This document shows positions 34,288-41,934 of a DNA stretch of 64,000 nucleotides, one piece after another. The notes beneath the pieces are model-generated. The model ran no database searches. It was not told where the DNA came from and saw only the letters and a program-made list of their open reading frames with translations. This stretch comes from JABFSM01 sp963762545 (lineage in GTDB: Bacteria > Gemmatimonadota > Gemmatimonadetes > Gemmatimonadales > GWC2-71-9): assembly GCA_963762545.1 (NCBI GenBank), contig CAVXLC010000005.1, positions 124,001-188,000 of the forward strand. Reading direction: 5' to 3'. The position numbers and the translations under genes were made by a program. The number at the start of each line of letters is the position of its first letter. Within the stretch, counting starts at the first letter, position 1.

Positions 34288-36965
34288 TGGCCCCGCGCAA
34301 GGAGCCGCTCTGGCGGCGCTATCTCCGCTTCTTCGGTCCCGACGTCGGCGCGGATGTCGAGGAAGAGCTGCGCTTTCATCTCGAGATGCGGGAGCAGAGC
34401 TACCTGACGGGGGGTCTCTCACCCGAGGAGGCGCGGATGGCTGCCCGGAAGAAATTCGGCGACTTCGATCAGCATCGGCGGGCGCTCAGGATTCAGGACG
34501 GCCGCCGGCTCCGGCGGGAACGCTGGAGCGAGCGGCTGGATGAATGGCTCCAGGATCTTCGCTATGCCTTCCGGATGCTGTGGCACCATCGCGGTTTCTC
34601 GGCCGCGGTGATCACCACGCTGGCGCTGGGCATCGGTGCCACGACCGCCATCTTCAGTGCGGTGGACGCCGCGCTGCTGCGGCCGCTGCCGTTCGCCGAC
34701 CCGGCGCAGCTGGTGGAGCTGCCGGACATCCAGCTGCCCTTTGCGCCCCGCGGCACCGAGCTGCCTCCGAACCCCGGCCCCAACTTCCGTACCGTGGGGG
34801 AGATGCGGGAGGTCTTTTCCGACGTCGCGGCGTACGCCCTGGGGAGCCTCAATCTGAGCGGCATCGGTGCGCCGCTCCGCATCAAGGTCGGTGTGGTGAC
34901 CCAGGGCTTCTTCCGGACCCTCGGCGCCTCGGCGGCCCAGGGAAGAACCTTCTCACCGGACGAGGGGAAACCGAACAATGCGCCGGTGACGGTCATCTCG
35001 CACGGACTCTGGCAGCGCCAGTTCGGGGGACAGCCGGCGGTTGGGCAGAACGTCCGGCTCAACGGCAAGGCCTACCAGGTCATCGGCATCATGCCGCCGG
35101 GTTTCCGATTTCCCGAGAATGCCGACCTGTGGATCCCGCTCACCGTGCCGATGACGTTCAACTCGTTCGAGGCCTTCCGCGGCTTCATCCCCCATATCAT
35201 TCTCGCGCGACTCGCGCCGGGCGTCCGCCGGGAGGTGGCTGCCGACCGGCTTCGGGCCCGATGGAGGGAGGTGCCGGCGAAACAGGTCGAGGAGATGCGC
35301 ACCGTCATCGCAGAACCGCTGCGTCCTCTGCAGACGACCCTGCTGGGAGACCGCCGCACGCCGATGCTCATCCTTCTGGGCACCACCGGCCTCCTGCTGC
35401 TCATCGCCTGCGTCAACGCCACCAACCTGCTGCTGGCGCACGCCGCAACGCGGGAGCGCGAGCTCGCAGTACGCACAGTTCTCGGCGCGAGCCGAGGACG
35501 TCTCATTCGCCAGCTCCTGGTCCAGAGCCTGGTGCTCTCGCTCGGCGGTGCGGCGGGCGGCCTGCTGCTCGCCTACACAACCCTGGGGGTGGTGGCTGGG
35601 CTGCTCCCCAAGGAAATGGCCGACCTGACCGCCCCCATACTGAACGGGCGTCTGCTGGCATTCGCCATCGGCCTCGCGGTGCTCACCGGGCTCGGTTTCG
35701 GCGTATTGCCGGCGCTGAGCGCCGCGCGGGCCGACTCGCAATCGGTGATGAAGAGCGGTGGCGGCCATGGCTCGACCTCCGCGCGCCGTGGCCGGACCCG
35801 GCGAATCCTGGTCGTGGCAGAGCTTGCGTTGGCGCTCATGCTGCTGGCCGGCTCCGGCCTGATGCTGCGCAGCTTCCGGGCGGTGCTGGCCACCGATACG
35901 GGGTTTGCCACCGAGCACGTGGCGAGCCTCCAGATGTCTTTCGACCGGATCAACTATCCACGTTCCGGGGCGCGGCTGGGGATGATCGAGCGTCTGCTGG
36001 AACGGGTCGGGAGGATCCCGGGCGTCGCGGCGGCCGGGGTGATCAACGATCTGCCGCTGAGCGGCGTCGGAGGGATTTCGATCCGGGTGGAGCCCGAGGA
36101 GGGGCCGATCACCTCGGTAAAGGAGCCGTATGCCCGATATCTCAAGGCCGACGCGGGCTACTTCCACACCATGGGCATCCGTCTGCTCTCGGGACGGCTG
36201 ATGACCCCGGCGGACGACAGTCTCGCCCCCGCGGTGATGGTGGTGAGTGAGCGGATGGCGCGCGATGTATGGCCGGGGCAGAACCCGCTGGGCAAGCGTA
36301 TCAAGCTGCTCGATCCCGACACCGTCGGATGGCGCTCGGTGATCGGTGTGGTGAGCGACGTGCGCGAGCGGCCCGACGAAGCAGCCCGCTGGCAGATGTA
36401 CTACCCGATCAGCGAGGACGCCCCCAGCGCCGCGGCGGTGGTGGTTCGGGGCACGTTACCCGGGGGTGCGATGCTGGCGGCGCTGCGTACCGCCGTGACT
36501 GAGATCGACCCCAACCAGCCGGTCTTCGGGGTCCGTACCCTGACCGATCTGCTCGGAGCCTCCCTGACCACCCGGCGGTCCAACACCACCCTGATCACGG
36601 CGTTCGGGGCTCTGGCGCTGCTGCTCGCGATCGTGGGTGTCTACAGCGTGATCTCGTACGGCGTGACGTTGCGCGGCCGCGAAATGGGCATTCGCGCGGC
36701 GCTGGGCGCCGACCGGTCGGACCTGGTGGGGCTGGTGCTGGGTGAGGGACTTCGCGTCGCAGTGATCGGAGTGGGTATCGGGCTGATCGGTACCCTGGCG
36801 CTCTCCCGGCTGCTCCAGAGCCTGCTCTATGGCGTGGGGCCCTCCGATCCGGTGGCGATTGCCGGCGCCGCGCTCGCGCTCCTGGTGCCGGTCCTGGCCG
36901 CCACGCTGATTCCGGCGCGGCGGGCGGCGCGAGCGAATCCCGTTGAGGTGATGAGGACGGAGTGA
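34287..36965 (+). CDS. ADOP-type orphan duplicated ABC permease (first)
   Basis: An 892-residue membrane protein of the FtsX/MacB permease superfamily, the ADOP type. Residues 1-85 form the soluble prefix (EEELRFHLEMREQSYLTGG, EEARMAARKKFGDF). Then come a first span at about 105-130, a periplasmic MacB-like domain to about 365, three spans, a second periplasmic domain and a final three spans with LRGREMGIRAALGA and the C-terminal PARRAARANPVEVMRTE. No ATPase gene lies beside it. ADOP proteins are common in Acidobacteriota and Gemmatimonadota and their role is not settled. Confidence 0.88.
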   Translation: MAPRKEPLWRRYLRFFGPDVGADVEEELRFHLEMREQSYLTGGLSPEEARMAARKKFGDFDQHRRALRIQDGRRLRRERWSERLDEWLQDLRYAFRMLWHHRGFSAAVITTLALGIGATTAIFSAVDAALLRPLPFADPAQLVELPDIQLPFAPRGTELPPNPGPNFRTVGEMREVFSDVAAYALGSLNLSGIGAPLRIKVGVVTQGFFRTLGASAAQGRTFSPDEGKPNNAPVTVISHGLWQRQFGGQPAVGQNVRLNGKAYQVIGIMPPGFRFPENADLWIPLTVPMTFNSFEAFRGFIPHIILARLAPGVRREVAADRLRARWREVPAKQVEEMRTVIAEPLRPLQTTLLGDRRTPMLILLGTTGLLLLIACVNATNLLLAHAATRERELAVRTVLGASRGRLIRQLLVQSLVLSLGGAAGGLLLAYTTLGVVAGLLPKEMADLTAPILNGRLLAFAIGLAVLTGLGFGVLPALSAARADSQSVMKSGGGHGSTSARRGRTRRILVVAELALALMLLAGSGLMLRSFRAVLATDTGFATEHVASLQMSFDRINYPRSGARLGMIERLLERVGRIPGVAAAGVINDLPLSGVGGISIRVEPEEGPITSVKEPYARYLKADAGYFHTMGIRLLSGRLMTPADDSLAPAVMVVSERMARDVWPGQNPLGKRIKLLDPDTVGWRSVIGVVSDVRERPDEAARWQMYYPISEDAPSAAAVVVRGTLPGGAMLAALRTAVTEIDPNQPVFGVRTLTDLLGASLTTRRSNTTLITAFGALALLLAIVGVYSVISYGVTLRGREMGIRAALGADRSDLVGLVLGEGLRVAVIGVGIGLIGTLALSRLLQSLLYGVGPSDPVAIAGAALALLVPVLAATLIPARRAARANPVEVMRTE

Positions 36966-36972
36966 GTCGAAA

Positions 36973-37032
36973 GGTCGATAGGTCGGTAGGTCGGTACGAT
37001 CAAGCATCTACCGACCTACCGACTTACCGACC
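36973..37032. terminator. Long hairpin with GGTCGGTA repeats between convergent genes
   Basis: A 24-bp arm (36973-36996) pairs with 37009-37032 at 22 positions around a 12-base loop; one of the two mismatches is G-U in RNA. The arms consist of iterated GGTCGGTA units, and 36979-36996 is the right copy of the 18-bp direct repeat at 33841. It separates the permease and TldE stops and probably terminates both. Confidence 0.65.
36979..36996. repeat. 18-bp direct repeat, right copy
   Basis: TAGGTCGGTAGGTCGGTA, identical to 33841-33858. It forms part of the left arm of the terminator-like hairpin at 36973-37032. Confidence 0.7.
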
Positions 37033-37039
37033 TACGGTC

Positions 37040-38362
37040 TTACACAGCGTCCGACAAGGAACTGAACGTAAAGTCCCGGATCCGCATCGGGGGCACCATG
37101 CTGCCCTGAACCCTTATCGGCTTGCCCAGCGCATCGATGTTGTTGAGCATGATCACCGGCGACTCGTTGAACCGGAAGTTCTTGATCGCGTTCTTGATCT
37201 TGCCGTTCTCGATGAAGAACGTCCCATCCCGCGTCAATCCCGTGAGCAGCAGGGTCTGGGGATCCACGAAGCGGATGTACCAGAACCGCGTCACCAGCAC
37301 GCCCCGCGCGGTGTCCTTGATCATGTCCTCCACCGATGAGCTGCCGCCCTGCATGATCATGTTGGTCGGGAACGGGGTCGCCGGCTTGCCCTGCTTCTTC
37401 GCCCAGAACTGCGAGTAGTACAGATTGGTCACCACGCCCTTGTCGATCCAGGAAGTGCGCGCCGTCGGGCGTCCGTCGCCGATCCAGGGGCTGGCCGGCA
37501 CGTCGGTGTCCTGCGGATCCGACCAGATGCTGACCCGCTCGTCTACCAGCTTCTCGCCCAGCTTGCTGGCGCCGCCCGGCTTGGAGAGGAAGCTGCGTCC
37601 TTCGTCGGTCTGGCGGGCGTTGAAACTGCCCACCAGGGGCTGGAGCATCTCCACCGCCGCCTCGGGCTCGAGGATGACCGTGTACTTGCCCGGCTCGATG
37701 GCCACCGGATTCCGCGACGCGACCGCCTTCTCCAGTGCGATAGCGGAGGTCTCCTCGGGGTTGAACCCGGTCACGTCGTTCCAGTCCCGTGCCACATAGC
37801 CGGAACCGGTGCCGTCGTTGCTGCGCACCGTCACCGACAGGCTGGCCTGGGTCGACTGGTAGAATGCCGACAGGCCCTTGGTATTCATCATCGCCTGCCA
37901 GTTGGAGCCGTCCTGGAAGAAGCCGGCAGCGGTGCACTCGCGGGTCGAGGCAGGCTGGATGCTCGCGCCGGCTACGCGGGCCCGGTACTCGGGGGTGATC
38001 TGCGCCGTGGCCGGTGCATATGCCTTGGGGCTCGGCGCCAGATAGGTCTGGGGCCCGAGCGGCGGCATGAATTCGGGATCTTCCGGCGCCAGCCGGGCCA
38101 GCTCCTCGGAGCGCCGGACTCCGCGCTCGATGCTGGCGTCGTCGAATTCGTTGAGGGTGACGGTGCCGGTGCGAGTGCCGAAGTTCGACTGCACCACCAG
38201 CGTGGTGTCATCGGTGGCGCCGGCGGTCGAGACGCTGTTGCGGGCATAGCGGATGTTGCCGCCCTGGCCGCCGAAAATATTGGACTCGCAGGCCTCGGCC
38301 TTGGAGTAGGACAGCGCCTTTTGCAGCAGCGCTTTCATCTGGTCGGGAGTCATGTCGGGCAT
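37040..38362 (-). CDS. TldE/PmbA-family protein (TldD partner)
   Basis: A 440-residue member of the TldD/PmbA family. It corresponds to the subunit without the zinc site: no HExxxH is present, while the C-terminal NPLTR-type domain is kept (KYTVILEPEAAVEMLQPLVGSFNARQ, then IKNFRFNESPVIMLNNIDALG). In characterised systems TldD and TldE form a heterodimeric protease acting on modified peptides and unfolded chains. No signal peptide is seen, in contrast with its partner. It starts 4 bases after the TldD stop. Confidence 0.88.
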   Translation of the reverse strand: MPDMTPDQMKALLQKALSYSKAEACESNIFGGQGGNIRYARNSVSTAGATDDTTLVVQSNFGTRTGTVTLNEFDDASIERGVRRSEELARLAPEDPEFMPPLGPQTYLAPSPKAYAPATAQITPEYRARVAGASIQPASTRECTAAGFFQDGSNWQAMMNTKGLSAFYQSTQASLSVTVRSNDGTGSGYVARDWNDVTGFNPEETSAIALEKAVASRNPVAIEPGKYTVILEPEAAVEMLQPLVGSFNARQTDEGRSFLSKPGGASKLGEKLVDERVSIWSDPQDTDVPASPWIGDGRPTARTSWIDKGVVTNLYYSQFWAKKQGKPATPFPTNMIMQGGSSSVEDMIKDTARGVLVTRFWYIRFVDPQTLLLTGLTRDGTFFIENGKIKNAIKNFRFNESPVIMLNNIDALGKPIRVQGSMVPPMRIRDFTFSSLSDAV

Positions 38363-38366
38363 GGCG

Positions 38367-39998
38367 TCAGATCTTCCGCGAAGTGTTGAGGATGTTGACG
38401 TCGTTGAACCGCGTCGTCGCCGCGCCGTGGGAGACCGCGCTGATCTGGCCCGGCTGCCCCTTGCCGTCGAAGAAGGAGCCGCCCAGGCGGTAGTCGCGCC
38501 GGTCGCAGACCGCCACCGCGGAATTCCAGAACTCGCGGGTGTTGGACTGGTAGGCCACGTCCTTCAGCATCCCGGTGATCTTGCCGGCCTTGATCTCATA
38601 GAAGACCTGGCCGCTGAACTGGAAGTTGTAGCGCTGCTGGTCGATCGAGTACGAGCCGTCTCCCACGATGTAGATGCCCTTCTCGACCCCGGCGATCATC
38701 TGGGCCGGCGTCAGCGGCACCTCGCCCGGCTCCAGCGACACATTGGGCATCCGCTGGAACTGCACGTCGCTCCAGCTGTCGGCGTAGCAGCAGCCGTGCG
38801 ACTCGGTCTGGCCCAGGATGTGGACCTGGTCCCGGATGGCCTCGTAGTTGACCAGGATGCCCTTCTTGATCAGGTCCCACTTCTTGCACTTGACGCCCTC
38901 GTCGTCCCAGCCCACCGCGCCAAGCGAGTTGGGCTGGGTCTTGTCGGCGACGATGGTGATGTGCTCGCTGCCGTACTTGAAGGTGCCGCTCTTCCACTTG
39001 TCCAGCGTGGCGAAGCTGGTGCCGGCGTAGTTGGCCTCGTAGCCTAACACGCGGTCCAGCTCCAGCGGGTGGCCCACCGACTCGTGGATAGTGAGCCAGA
39101 CGTTGGATGGATCCAGGACCAGATCATAGCGGCCGGCCTCGACCGACTTGGCGGTGTGCTTGGCCTTGGCCTGCTGGGTAGCGGTGCGGAGGTCCTCCAC
39201 CATGTCGTAGGAGGCGCCGTAGGTGATCATCGCGGGTCCATTCACCCGCCCGGACGGCCGCGCCGAGAGATATTCCCAGCCCATACCCATGGGGGCGGAG
39301 AGGGCGTCGCGGGTCTCGAACTTCCCGGTGGTCTTGTCGACGACGGTGGCGGTGGCGTTAGGCCAGATCCGGTGGATGTCCTGGTCGATGTAGCTGCCGT
39401 CGGTGGAGGCGAAGTACTTCTGCTCGTTCACCAAGAAGAGGCCCGAGTCCACGAAGCTGGCGCCTTCCTTGAGCGCCGCGTCGGCCACCGTCTTGAGGAG
39501 ATCGGCCTTCTCGGCGACCGAGATCTCGAAGGCGTTCTTCTCGATGGGCGTCTTCCAGGAAACCTGGCCGAAGCCCTTCTGCGCGGCGAGCACCACCGGC
39601 TCCTTCTGGATCGAGGCGTTTGCCTTGGCGATGGCGCAGGCCTTCTGCGCGGCCCGCGTCACCCCGTCGGTCGAGACGTCGTGGGTGGACGCGAACCCCC
39701 AGCATCCGCCGGCGATCACCCGGACCCCGACGCCATACGATTCGGTGTTGGTGATGCCCTGAATCTTGGTGTCCCGGGCATTGATGAACTGATTCAGGTA
39801 GCGACCGATTCGGACGTCGGCGTAGGTGGCGCCCGCGCTCCGGGCCGCCGCCAGCGCGGCGTCGGCGAGCGCCTTCCGGTCCTCGACCGGGATCGGGGTG
39901 AGACTGCCAGACCACTCCCGCACTCCGGGTCCAACACCGGGCATCCACGCCAGGCCGGCCGAGAGGCCGGTCAGGTGGACAAAGTCACGCCGTTTCAT
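38367..39998 (-). CDS. tldD: TldD-family metalloprotease with twin-arginine signal
   Basis: The catalytic TldD subunit, 543 residues. The zinc motif HExxxH is present in WLTIHESVGHPLELDRV. The family start (ALAAARSAGATYADVRIGRY) and C-terminal GGYSIDQQRYNF-type strands are recognisable. The N-terminus carries a twin-arginine signal (MKRRDFVHLTGLSAGLAW), so the protein is probably exported folded; E. coli TldD is cytoplasmic. The downstream TldE lacks a signal and could be exported as a passenger. It is the first gene of the pair. Confidence 0.9.
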   Translation of the reverse strand: MKRRDFVHLTGLSAGLAWMPGVGPGVREWSGSLTPIPVEDRKALADAALAAARSAGATYADVRIGRYLNQFINARDTKIQGITNTESYGVGVRVIAGGCWGFASTHDVSTDGVTRAAQKACAIAKANASIQKEPVVLAAQKGFGQVSWKTPIEKNAFEISVAEKADLLKTVADAALKEGASFVDSGLFLVNEQKYFASTDGSYIDQDIHRIWPNATATVVDKTTGKFETRDALSAPMGMGWEYLSARPSGRVNGPAMITYGASYDMVEDLRTATQQAKAKHTAKSVEAGRYDLVLDPSNVWLTIHESVGHPLELDRVLGYEANYAGTSFATLDKWKSGTFKYGSEHITIVADKTQPNSLGAVGWDDEGVKCKKWDLIKKGILVNYEAIRDQVHILGQTESHGCCYADSWSDVQFQRMPNVSLEPGEVPLTPAQMIAGVEKGIYIVGDGSYSIDQQRYNFQFSGQVFYEIKAGKITGMLKDVAYQSNTREFWNSAVAVCDRRDYRLGGSFFDGKGQPGQISAVSHGAATTRFNDVNILNTSRKI

Positions 39999-40127
39999 GT
40001 CCTCGGGACCTCCGAAAGGGGAACGCTATGTGGTAATGGTAGATATGACGCATGACCCGGACGGAGGGTTTCGTGTGGGGGTAGGGATAGCCGGTTCCTC
40101 CCCGGAGGGCGAACCGGTGGAGGCGGC

Positions 40128-40622
40128 TCAGGCCGGCGGGGAGGAGAGGTGCTCCACCACAATCATCCACTTGCCCGCGATGCGCCGGAAGACGGCGGTC
40201 CAGGCGCCCTGGATGACGTGAGGATGGCCGGTCGGGGCGATATGGGGAATCGACCAGGTGCCGGTCAGCACCGCCGCATCGTCGCCAAGGCGATCCACGT
40301 AGACGTCTCCCCAGACCCACCTGGCGTCGCGCATGTTCCGGCCGACGCTATCCCAGAACACCCGGATCCCCGCCTTGAGGGAATCCGCGGACGCCAGCAC
40401 CCGTCCGCCGCTCGCCGAGATTACCCGGCCGGTGTCCGGATACAAGCCGTTCATCCGCTCGGGCACCCCGGGTCGGCTGAAGTCGTAGGCCTCCGCGATC
40501 CGGGCCTTGAGCGTATCGGCGAGCGCGGCGTCATCCGACGCCCGAGGGGCCTTTTGGGAAGAACAGGCCAAGAGGAGCGCCAGGAGCAGGGCCGGTGGAG
40601 CAGCCTTGGTCAGGGTAGTCAT
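40128..40622 (-). CDS. DUF4440/SnoaL-like lipoprotein
   Basis: A 164-residue protein with a lipoprotein signal (LLALLLAC, Cys near 20). The mature part is one NTF2-like DUF4440 domain, beginning DDAALADTLKARIAEAY and ending WTAVFRRIAGKWMIVVEHLSSP. The central WGDVYVDRLGDDAAVLTGTW strand pair is typical. Related proteins include ketosteroid-isomerase-like enzymes; the role here is unknown. It stands alone, divergent from the lipoprotein at 40793. Confidence 0.78.
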   Translation of the reverse strand: MTTLTKAAPPALLLALLLACSSQKAPRASDDAALADTLKARIAEAYDFSRPGVPERMNGLYPDTGRVISASGGRVLASADSLKAGIRVFWDSVGRNMRDARWVWGDVYVDRLGDDAAVLTGTWSIPHIAPTGHPHVIQGAWTAVFRRIAGKWMIVVEHLSSPPA

Positions 40623-40792
40623 GTCCGCCTCGTGGGACAGCAGTGTGTCAAACAGGTGACAATGGAGCGGAGCGGCGGGGGGCCAAACCCCGTGACGGCA
40701 TCATAAGCGGGTGTGGCGCAGCATATGCGGGCACTGGCGAACCCTGCGCCCCTCGGTACATTCAATTGTCGCTCGTCAGGCAGGAGGAACCA

Positions 40793-41386
40793 GTGAGAGT
40801 TCGCATCCTCATCGTGGCCGCCATCGTAACCGGCGGCGGGCTCGGTGCATGTTCCAAGCCCGCCGACCGGAGCGCGGGACCGGGAGCGGGCCGCCAGATC
40901 CAACTGGCCGAGCCTCCCAGCTCCGATTCCGCGGTCGTGTCCAGTATCGAGGCACGCCAGCCGCTCAAGCCCACCCTGGTCCGGCGGGCGAGCGCCGAGC
41001 CTGGTTCACGGGTGAGCCAGGCGCCTTCCATGACCGTCGCCCCAATCTCCGGCGGCGCGGCCGACTTCGTCCCCGCGGCGCCGCGCGTCTTGAGCACAAC
41101 CACCAGCCCGGTAGCGGAGGTTACCCCGGCGCCTGCCCTTTCCCAGGCCCCGGAGGCCCCTGCGGTCGGTTTCGGCGGCGCGATCGGTCACGGGCTTGGC
41201 TCGTTTCAACTCCCGGCGAACGAACCCCAGAGCCTGAGCGGTGGCCGGGGGCCGATGATCCTCATTCGTGGCGGCATGGGGGCGGTCGATGACAAGTGCG
41301 ACCTTCGCGGCGGCCATCGAGGCGGCATTGCCATCAATCGCAGCTCGCCGGGGTTCGGCGGTCTCCCCCGGGGCGGTATTCGCTAG
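40793..41386 (+). CDS. Putative lipoprotein, low complexity
   Basis: A 197-residue protein with a lipoprotein signal (VTGGGLGACS, Cys near 20). The mature part is rich in Ala, Pro and Ser to about 135, followed by a Gly-rich C-terminus (ILIRGGMGAVDDKCDLRGGHRGGIAI). No domain is recognised. The start is GTG 40793 with a perfect AGGAGG 5 bases upstream. The composition suggests a flexible surface or periplasmic protein. Confidence 0.65.
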   Translation: MRVRILIVAAIVTGGGLGACSKPADRSAGPGAGRQIQLAEPPSSDSAVVSSIEARQPLKPTLVRRASAEPGSRVSQAPSMTVAPISGGAADFVPAAPRVLSTTTSPVAEVTPAPALSQAPEAPAVGFGGAIGHGLGSFQLPANEPQSLSGGRGPMILIRGGMGAVDDKCDLRGGHRGGIAINRSSPGFGGLPRGGIR

Positions 41387-41415
41387 GCCCCGCGGGACTG
41401 CCTTCGACGCTTTTC

Positions 41416-41456
41416 CGCCGGCCTGGGGGTTCGCCTCCGGGCCGGCGACGCGTTTT
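41416..41456 (+). terminator. Intrinsic terminator downstream of the lipoprotein gene
   Basis: CGCCGGCC (41416-41423) pairs with GGCCGGCG (41440-41447). Inner pairing (GGGGG with CCTCC) extends this to about 14 bp and leaves a TTCG loop. A short run of T follows (GCGTTTTCG). It ends transcription before the second padR gene. Confidence 0.6.
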
Positions 41457-41529
41457 CGACCCCGGCAGGAACGGCGGCAGGGTCGAACGATGAAGCGCAA
41501 CCCTTTTCCGGCCGGCGGCGTCTCTCCTC

Positions 41530-41563
41530 TTGACTGTCTGGAGAAGTAGGGCATCTTCTCCAG
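41530..41563 (+). promoter_or_regulatory. Promoter and palindromic operator of second padR gene
   Basis: TTGACT (41530-41535) followed by perfect 9-bp arms CTGGAGAAG (41538-41546) and CTTCTCCAG (41555-41563) around an 8-base spacer. The same TTGACT plus dyad layout precedes the first padR gene, but the arm sequence differs, so the two regulators probably have separate specificities. Confidence 0.55.
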
Positions 41564-41583
41564 GCCATCTAGAGGAGATGCCA

Positions 41584-41934
41584 ATGCCCCCCGCGTCGGC
41601 CGACCTGCTCCAGGGCACCCTGGAAATGCTGGTCCTCAAGGCCTTGTCGCTCGCCCCGCTGCACGGCTGGGGCATCGGGCACCGCATCGACCAGCTCTCC
41701 CGCGACGCCTTCCAGGTCCAGCAGGGCTCGCTCTACCCCGCCTTGCAACGCATGCTCCGGAAGGGCTGGATCAAGAGCGAGTGGCGGATCACCGAGCACA
41801 ACCGCCGGGCCCGCTACTACTTCCTGACCCGGGCCGGGCGGAAACAGCTCGAGGCCGAGGCGGCGGCCTGGGCTCGCACGTCCGCGGCGGTCAACGGCAT
41901 CCTCAAGGTGCGGACCGCGGAGGGGGCCCCATGA
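41584..41934 (+). CDS. PadR-family transcriptional regulator (second)
   Basis: A 116-residue short-type PadR winged-helix regulator: LLQGTLEMLVLKALSLAPLHGWGIGHRI, QQGSLYPALQRMLRKGWIKSEW, ARYYFLTRAGRKQLEAE. ATG 41584 follows AGAGGAG at 6-7 bases; an ATG 6 bases earlier touches the ribosome-binding site and is less likely. Its stop overlaps the ADOP start (ATGA). It is only moderately similar to the first PadR, so the pairs are old paralogues. Confidence 0.93.
   Translation: MPPASADLLQGTLEMLVLKALSLAPLHGWGIGHRIDQLSRDAFQVQQGSLYPALQRMLRKGWIKSEWRITEHNRRARYYFLTRAGRKQLEAEAAAWARTSAAVNGILKVRTAEGAP

Noticed and set aside
40646..40661. TGTCA-AACAGG-TGACA inverted repeat containing TTGACA on the minus strand
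   Set aside because: Arms are only 5 bp and no -10 box lies at 16-18 bases from the TTGACA, so I do not call a promoter.
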